A DNA stretch of 8,872 nucleotides, from NCBI GenBank assembly GCA_016712625.1, contig JADJQQ010000033.1, positions 1 through 8,872 of the forward strand, in the 5' to 3' direction. The DNA comes from Candidatus Competibacteraceae bacterium (lineage in GTDB: Bacteria; Pseudomonadota; Gammaproteobacteria; Competibacterales; Competibacteraceae). Below the pieces are notes generated by a model that saw only the letters and a program-made list of their open reading frames with translations, did not search any database and was not told the DNA's origin. Below, one piece after another: positions 6,156 through 8,872 of this stretch (positions are counted from its first letter, which is position 1; the number at the start of each line of letters is the position of its first letter). The translations under genes were made by a program, and so were the position numbers.

Positions 6156-6201
6156 CCTCCAGCCGGGCAGGGGGGCGCTATGCCGCTTGCGCGGCTGGAG
6201 G
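6156..6201. repeat. 10-base inverted repeat upstream of the regulator promoter
   Basis: CCTCCAGCCG (6156-6165) and CGGCTGGAGG (6192-6201) are perfect inverted copies around a 26-base GC-rich centre, ending 15 bases upstream of the -35 element at 6141. No T-run follows on either strand, so it is not a typical intrinsic terminator. It could be a protein-binding site for control of the promoter. Confidence 0.5.
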
Positions 6202-6224
6202 CGGGACAAAAGGGTCAATCGCTG

Positions 6225-6416
6225 TTACGAAAAACCTTTCACAGATCGTAAATCGTCCGCCGCTAAATCCAGGCTTCGGAATTGCCCGTGATCAAGGTAA
6301 AGCCGGTCGACTTCATCGATGACGAGCCAGCGCCAAAGTCCGGATTCTCGAACGAAGCGGATCTCAACAATCTTTTTCGAATGCGCCAGTGTCGGCAGGT
6401 CGGGGCGATTAAGCAT
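6225..6416 (-). CDS. Hypothetical protein, 63 aa
   Basis: I do not recognise this protein. The start is placed at ATG 6416, which overlaps the previous gene by 8 bases and has GGAGG six bases upstream; the longer frame from 6434 would waste that ribosome site. The sequence (MLNRPDLPTLAHSKKIVEIR ...) has alternating hydrophobic strands with WRWLVIDEVDRLYLDHGQF and an acidic C-terminal helix, suggesting a small soluble alpha/beta protein. It is the third of three coupled small genes under the 6901-6944 promoter. Such early small genes in satellites and phages often interfere with helper or host functions; nothing in the sequence proves that here. Confidence 0.6.
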   Translation of the reverse strand: MLNRPDLPTLAHSKKIVEIRFVRESGLWRWLVIDEVDRLYLDHGQFRSLDLAADDLRSVKGFS

Positions 6417-6636
6417 GTCCAACCTCCAGATCATCGGCGCATCGCTTGATCGACCGGCATATCTCCGCCAGGTCGCGCTGAATCCCCGCGCGCATTCCGG
6501 GCGTTAGGGGATCGGCGCCCATGGATTCCGCCAGCAAGAGCAATTCGTTGGCGAGAATTCGCAGGGTCCGGGCGACTACAAGGGGTGTAGAATCGATGTC
6601 CGGCCGGTGCCCCGGAATCTTGAAAGTCCGGTTCAT
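6409..6636 (-). CDS. Hypothetical protein, 75 aa, helical
   Basis: Not recognised. It starts at ATG 6636 and its end overlaps the next gene by 8 bases. After a short extended N-terminus (FKIPGHRPDID) there are two amphipathic helices, LVVARTLRILANELLLLAES and GIQRDLAEICRSIKRCADD, a helical-hairpin layout that suggests oligomerisation or protein binding. There is no strong ribosome site; only 21 bases separate it from the upstream gene, so translation may depend on the upstream reading. No membrane segment is likely because the hydrophobic helix contains charged residues. Confidence 0.55.
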   Translation of the reverse strand: MNRTFKIPGHRPDIDSTPLVVARTLRILANELLLLAESMGADPLTPGMRAGIQRDLAEICRSIKRCADDLEVGHA

Positions 6637-6657
6637 TATTGCTAGTTACGATTCAGC

Positions 6658-6885
6658 TCAGCAGGGCCAACGCTTCAATCTACGCAGTACTCCGTCATTT
6701 CTTACGCGATACACAGCGAGCGGTTGGCTATTGTTGCGTAGCACAACGTAATCCAGTCCGTTGTAACGCTCGTATCCGCTGCGGCGCTCGCTATGCTGAA
6801 CCGCTCCGTAACCATCTCTTGCCGCAATGCGGTAGTAAGCCGCCACGGCGCGGCGGTAAAGCTCGTCTTCGTCGGCACTGAACAT
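6658..6885 (-). CDS. Hypothetical protein, 75 aa, early operon leader gene
   Basis: Not recognised. ATG 6885 follows GAGGG with six bases of spacing and sits just behind the operator/promoter at 6901-6944. The protein (MFSADEDELYRRAVAAYYRI ...) has an N-terminal helix rich in Arg and Tyr and a C-terminal half of short strands (DYVVLRNN, LAVYRVRN) ending in a basic LRRLKRWPC tail. Composition suggests a small soluble, possibly nucleic-acid-binding protein. It is the promoter-proximal gene of a three-gene set. Confidence 0.6.
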   Translation of the reverse strand: MFSADEDELYRRAVAAYYRIAARDGYGAVQHSERRSGYERYNGLDYVVLRNNSQPLAVYRVRNDGVLRRLKRWPC

Positions 6886-6900
6886 ATCAAACCCTCTTGC

Positions 6901-6944
6901 CTATGCTTGGAAAGCATAGTTTCATAAACAGGGATTGATGTCAA
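6901..6944 (-). promoter_or_regulatory. Early promoter with overlapping operator-like palindrome
   Basis: On the minus strand TTGACA (6944-6939) is followed after 17 bases by AACTAT (6921-6916). A perfect inverted repeat, CTATGCTT-GGA-AAGCATAG (6901-6919 on plus), covers the -10 and the probable transcription start. This is the arrangement expected for repression by a dimeric regulator. The downstream gene begins at 6885. The cognate regulator could be the 5840-6061 winged-HTH protein, the decayed HTH gene on the other side, or a helper or host repressor. Confidence 0.55.
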
Positions 6945-7010
6945 GATTGGAACATCTCGCGGCGGCTGGCAAGCTTGCAGGCGCGAAAGCGGAGGTAAGG
7001 GTGCTACTGG

Positions 7011-7482
7011 GTGTGCCGCAAGCGCGCTCCCCGTCCGGCAGCGGCCTGGCACGCCGATAACGGGGTTTACCCGGAACACGGGCAAACGCAGGGAAATTTA
7101 CCACAGGCTGGCCAAAGTCGATCCCGCGATGCGGCCTACTACGACCGGCGGGCGAAGGGCGGATGGCTGAGGGGGAGGCGACCAAAAATCGGATTGGAAA
7201 ATTTGCCACACCCGATGGAGAGAGGAACATGCAAAGCCCGCGATGCGGCCGGTAAGGAGTTTGGAGTGTCTGGAAAGAGCGTGGATCACGCGACGAACTA
7301 CCGCTTATGGAAAATTTTCCACAACGGGACCATAACACCGCCCGCGATGCAGCCGGCAGGCAAGGGCGCGGATGCTGGCGACTCAGAACAACGATGCTGG
7401 AGAGGCAGCTAAGGAAAATTTGCCTGAGCTGACCCATGGGCAAGCCCGCGATGCAGCGGGGAAGGCGACGCCCTCGAATTGA
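7011..7482 (+). pseudogene. Decayed HTH/ParB-like coding region in tandem units
   Basis: The plus strand carries a broken protein signal. One frame gives GLENLPHPMERGTCKARDAA followed by GKEFGVSGKSVDHAT (about 7189-7299), a good helix-turn-helix of the kind found after ParB-like domains (ARDxAGxxxGVSGKSVDxA). Another frame gives TQNNDAGEAAKENLPELTHG then QARDAAGKATPSN with a stop at 7482. At least two shifts would be needed to join these. A GNLP...SRDAA version of the same unit occurs at 7092-7137. The region lies back to back with the early promoter, where a repressor gene would be expected, so an inactivated regulator is possible. No full-length product can be read. No gene is seen between 7483 and 7623 either. 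Confidence 0.45.
7092..7457 (+). repeat. Four degenerate tandem units of about 104-113 bases
   Basis: The box GGAAAATTT(N)CCACA and its variants lie at 7092, 7196, 7309 and 7413, and CCCGCGATGC(G/A)GC at 7123, 7237, 7341 and 7445. Each pair is 31-41 bases apart, and the period is 104, 113-114 and 104 bases. The units correspond to repeated ENLP...ARDAAGK peptides in the decayed HTH coding region. Between the boxes the units have diverged heavily. Confidence 0.7.
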
Positions 7483-7623
7483 TCCGCCCTGCTCCCCCGA
7501 TGGTCGCGGGGGGCCGCTCGCCAGGCAGGACACGGTGGCCATTCATTTTGAGTCTGATGCCCAATCCGGGCCGCCAGCCCGGGGCTATGAATGGCCTGCC
7601 CTCGCCCCGCTGGCGCGACGAAA

Positions 7624-7851
7624 CTATCGGGTTCCGCTCGGGATGTACTCGCGGGTCATCCTGCCGCCGTTCGACCGGATTTCATGATCCACGGCGCGGC
7701 GCATGGTTTCGCGCTTCAGCAGCTCGAATGCTGATAGCGGATCCATGGCCAGCGCCACGTTGTCTTGGGTCAGCCAATATCCGCCGCTCCGATAACAGCC
7801 AGCGGCACGCAAACCACGAACGGCCGCGTCGATTTCATGCAGCAGGGTCAT
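7624..7851 (-). CDS. Hypothetical protein, 75 aa, last gene of the capsid cluster
   Basis: Not recognised. ATG 7851 overlaps the preceding stop as ATGA, with GGGAG seven bases upstream. The product (MTLLHEIDAAVRGLRAAGCY ...) begins with an amphipathic helix, then a short strand region (SGGYWLTQDN) and a second helix (MDPLSAFELLKRETMRRAVD), ending in a basic, glycine-containing tail. It is small and soluble. A virion or head accessory role is suggested only by its position behind the capsid gene. After its stop comes the gene-free region with the HTH remnants. Confidence 0.6.
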   Translation of the reverse strand: MTLLHEIDAAVRGLRAAGCYRSGGYWLTQDNVALAMDPLSAFELLKRETMRRAVDHEIRSNGGRMTREYIPSGTR

Positions 7852-8278
7852 GGCGCGACTCCCGAGACAATGGCCTCGATTTGATCGCGGATGGTCTTGA
7901 TGGCCTCGCTCGCGTCGGCACCGGCCGCCAGGGCAATCGCTTGCGTGTTGAAGCGACGCTCCTCATCGTCCTCCGCCTGGCGCGCCCGATCAGCGGCGGC
8001 GGACAGCTGCCGCGCTTGGGCATCGCGGCGCTGGCGATTTCGGCTTGCATCGCTTCGCCGAATGCCTGGCAAGCATCCGCGTGCTCCCGCGCAGCGGCGC
8101 CCTGAGTGCGCGACCACAGGGCCGATGCTTCGGCTACGGCGGCGTTGTGCTGGATCGTCGCAGGGCTCGGTGGCGTCCAGACGGCCGCCCGATTGGCGGC
8201 AGCGACGGTCGCCAGCCGGGAGGGGTCTAGGCCGGCAGTCCAGCGCGGGGCGGAAAATCCGTCCGAAAAGATCCTCAT
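7848..8278 (-). pseudogene. Frameshifted hypothetical gene behind the capsid gene
   Basis: Both ends are well fixed. ATG 8278 overlaps the capsid stop as ATGA (MRIFSDGFSAPRWTAG ...), and the stop at 7848 overlaps the next start as ATGA (...DQIEAIVSGVAP). These two lie in different frames. The first frame reads well to ...AEIASA near 8027; the second reads RDAQARQLSAAADRARQAED onward. Adding one C to the GCC at about 8026-8029 joins them into a 143-aa, Ala-rich, largely helical protein. The change equals a one-base deletion or a -1 ribosomal shift; no classical slippery heptamer was found at the crossing. I do not recognise the family. Position suggests a head accessory or assembly protein. 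Confidence 0.65.
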
Positions 8279-8872
8279 ACCCCACCCCGCACTAGGCCGG
8301 GTTGACCGCTATAAAGAATGTCGGTTTCGAGCCGCAAGCCAAGTTTTGTATTGCCCTCTGGCGTTACGTAACGATACACACTCGGCGTGGTTCCGCCCAT
8401 CAGCCGCAAACGGGTGATCGGTGCGGATCGCCTCGGGTCGCAAACCAGCCAGTATTTGGCCGGTGCGGTCAGCTCGGGGATTACCAACAGCGCCATGTCG
8501 CGAGCGCCAATCGCTTCGCGCAACACTCTGGCCGTCGTTTCCAACTCGGCGGGTACGATCAAGGTCTTGCCCGCAAGATTCAGGATTTGGCCGCTGGCGT
8601 TGGTCGAATTTCGCAGCAGGTTGGTCAGAGCGTCCAAGCCGGACACGGATAAATTGGTGGCGACATTTTGACAGGCCGCACCTTCGAGCGCCTGGGCCAG
8701 CAGTTGGCGCTCCACGGCCGGCAAGGACTGGCTGGCGTGATCCGCAAACGCGGACGGAATTTCGTCTGAAAAAACCGACAAGGTTTTTCGGCTGAATCCG
8801 ACACTCCCGCCGAACTCTTTCAGCGCGCCGGCACGCGCCGCTTGGCGTATCGCAAAGCCAAGTGTGGGCAAG
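8275..8872 (-). CDS. Major capsid protein, C-terminal part (enters from right edge)
   Basis: The frame is open at the right edge and ends at the TGA at 8275, giving 199 codons. FGGSVGFSRKTLSVFSDEIPSAF matches the Mu-like capsid block TYGKxxxLTRQxIVNDDLxAF. ADHASQSLPAVERQLLAQAL gives the following helix, and GKTLIVPAELETTARVL matches the conserved P-x-x-LLVPxxLExxA segment. APAKYWLVCDPRRSAPITRL then resembles the end region where a WFL-x-ADP motif and the P-domain strands occur. The end, KLGLRLETDILYSG, corresponds to the closing strand of HK97-type capsids. It pairs with the 1-396 fragment: joining the ends with one shared G gives VVLGS-LPTLGF in a single frame. The gene behind it overlaps by ATGA. 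Confidence 0.68.
   Translation of the reverse strand, partial: LPTLGFAIRQAARAGALKEFGGSVGFSRKTLSVFSDEIPSAFADHASQSLPAVERQLLAQALEGAACQNVATNLSVSGLDALTNLLRNSTNASGQILNLAGKTLIVPAELETTARVLREAIGARDMALLVIPELTAPAKYWLVCDPRRSAPITRLRLMGGTTPSVYRYVTPEGNTKLGLRLETDILYSGQPGLVRGGV

Noticed and set aside
7092..7457. CRISPR array
   Set aside because: There are only four degenerate units with short conserved boxes and coding-like peptides; no identical repeats of 25-40 bases with uniform spacers and no cas gene.
6922..7542. Minus-strand open frame of 206 codons in the gene-free region
   Set aside because: Composition is Ser/Pro/Arg-rich without any motif, it overlaps the early promoter, and the plus strand shows better protein-like fragments.

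Overview
This 8.9-kb window looks like almost all of a small, circular, phage-derived replicon: a phage satellite, mini-phage or phage-plasmid. The host is probably a GC-rich proteobacterium. No gene in the window pins the taxon, so the host call is weak. Every convincing gene lies on the minus strand and many overlap by ATGA or by 8 bases, as in phage operons. No integrase, large terminase, portal, tail, lysis, tRNA or rRNA gene is visible.

In transcription order, from high to low coordinates: (1) The C-terminal 199 codons of a Mu/HK97-like major capsid protein enter from the right edge. They are followed by a frameshifted gene and a 75-aa gene, joined by ATGA overlaps (8872-7624). (2) A 670-base stretch (6945-7623) has no intact gene. 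It holds a decayed plus-strand array of about 104-113-base units that once encoded helix-turn-helix-like segments. (3) A promoter with an overlapping operator-like palindrome (6901-6944) drives three small genes (6885-6225). A second promoter precedes a putative winged-HTH regulator (6061-5840). (4) A ProQ/FinO-like gene broken by two single-base shifts (5668-5191) leads into a primase-helicase (5153-3123). The helicase's natural C-terminal tail continues in another frame to 2701. Iterons that look like a replication origin lie inside that tail. (5) A stand-alone FtsH-like (M41) metallopeptidase follows (2704-2075), then a truncated start of an SSB-like gene meeting, tail to tail, a decayed ParB-like plus-strand gene. 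(6) A small terminase (1381-902), a 125-aa unknown (909-532), an extreme C11/G14 tract (481-514) and the N-terminal half of a major capsid protein running off the left edge complete the circle.

The two capsid halves at opposite edges fit together. If a single duplicated G at the ends is merged, the reading frame runs through without interruption and gives one capsid protein of about 331 aa. The window is therefore probably a whole circle of about 8871 bp. Its logic would be: replicate from the iteron origin with its own primase-helicase, mark its DNA with its own small terminase, supply its own capsid protein, and borrow large terminase, portal, protease and tail from a helper phage. That combination (small terminase plus capsid, no large terminase or portal) is the most interesting feature.

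A caution runs through the window. At least four genes are interrupted by shifts that are each repaired by adding one base to a short homopolymer. Either the element is decaying or the sequence carries systematic homopolymer under-calls. The helicase also appears to lack a segment between its Walker B region and its C-terminal domain, which a single-base error cannot explain.
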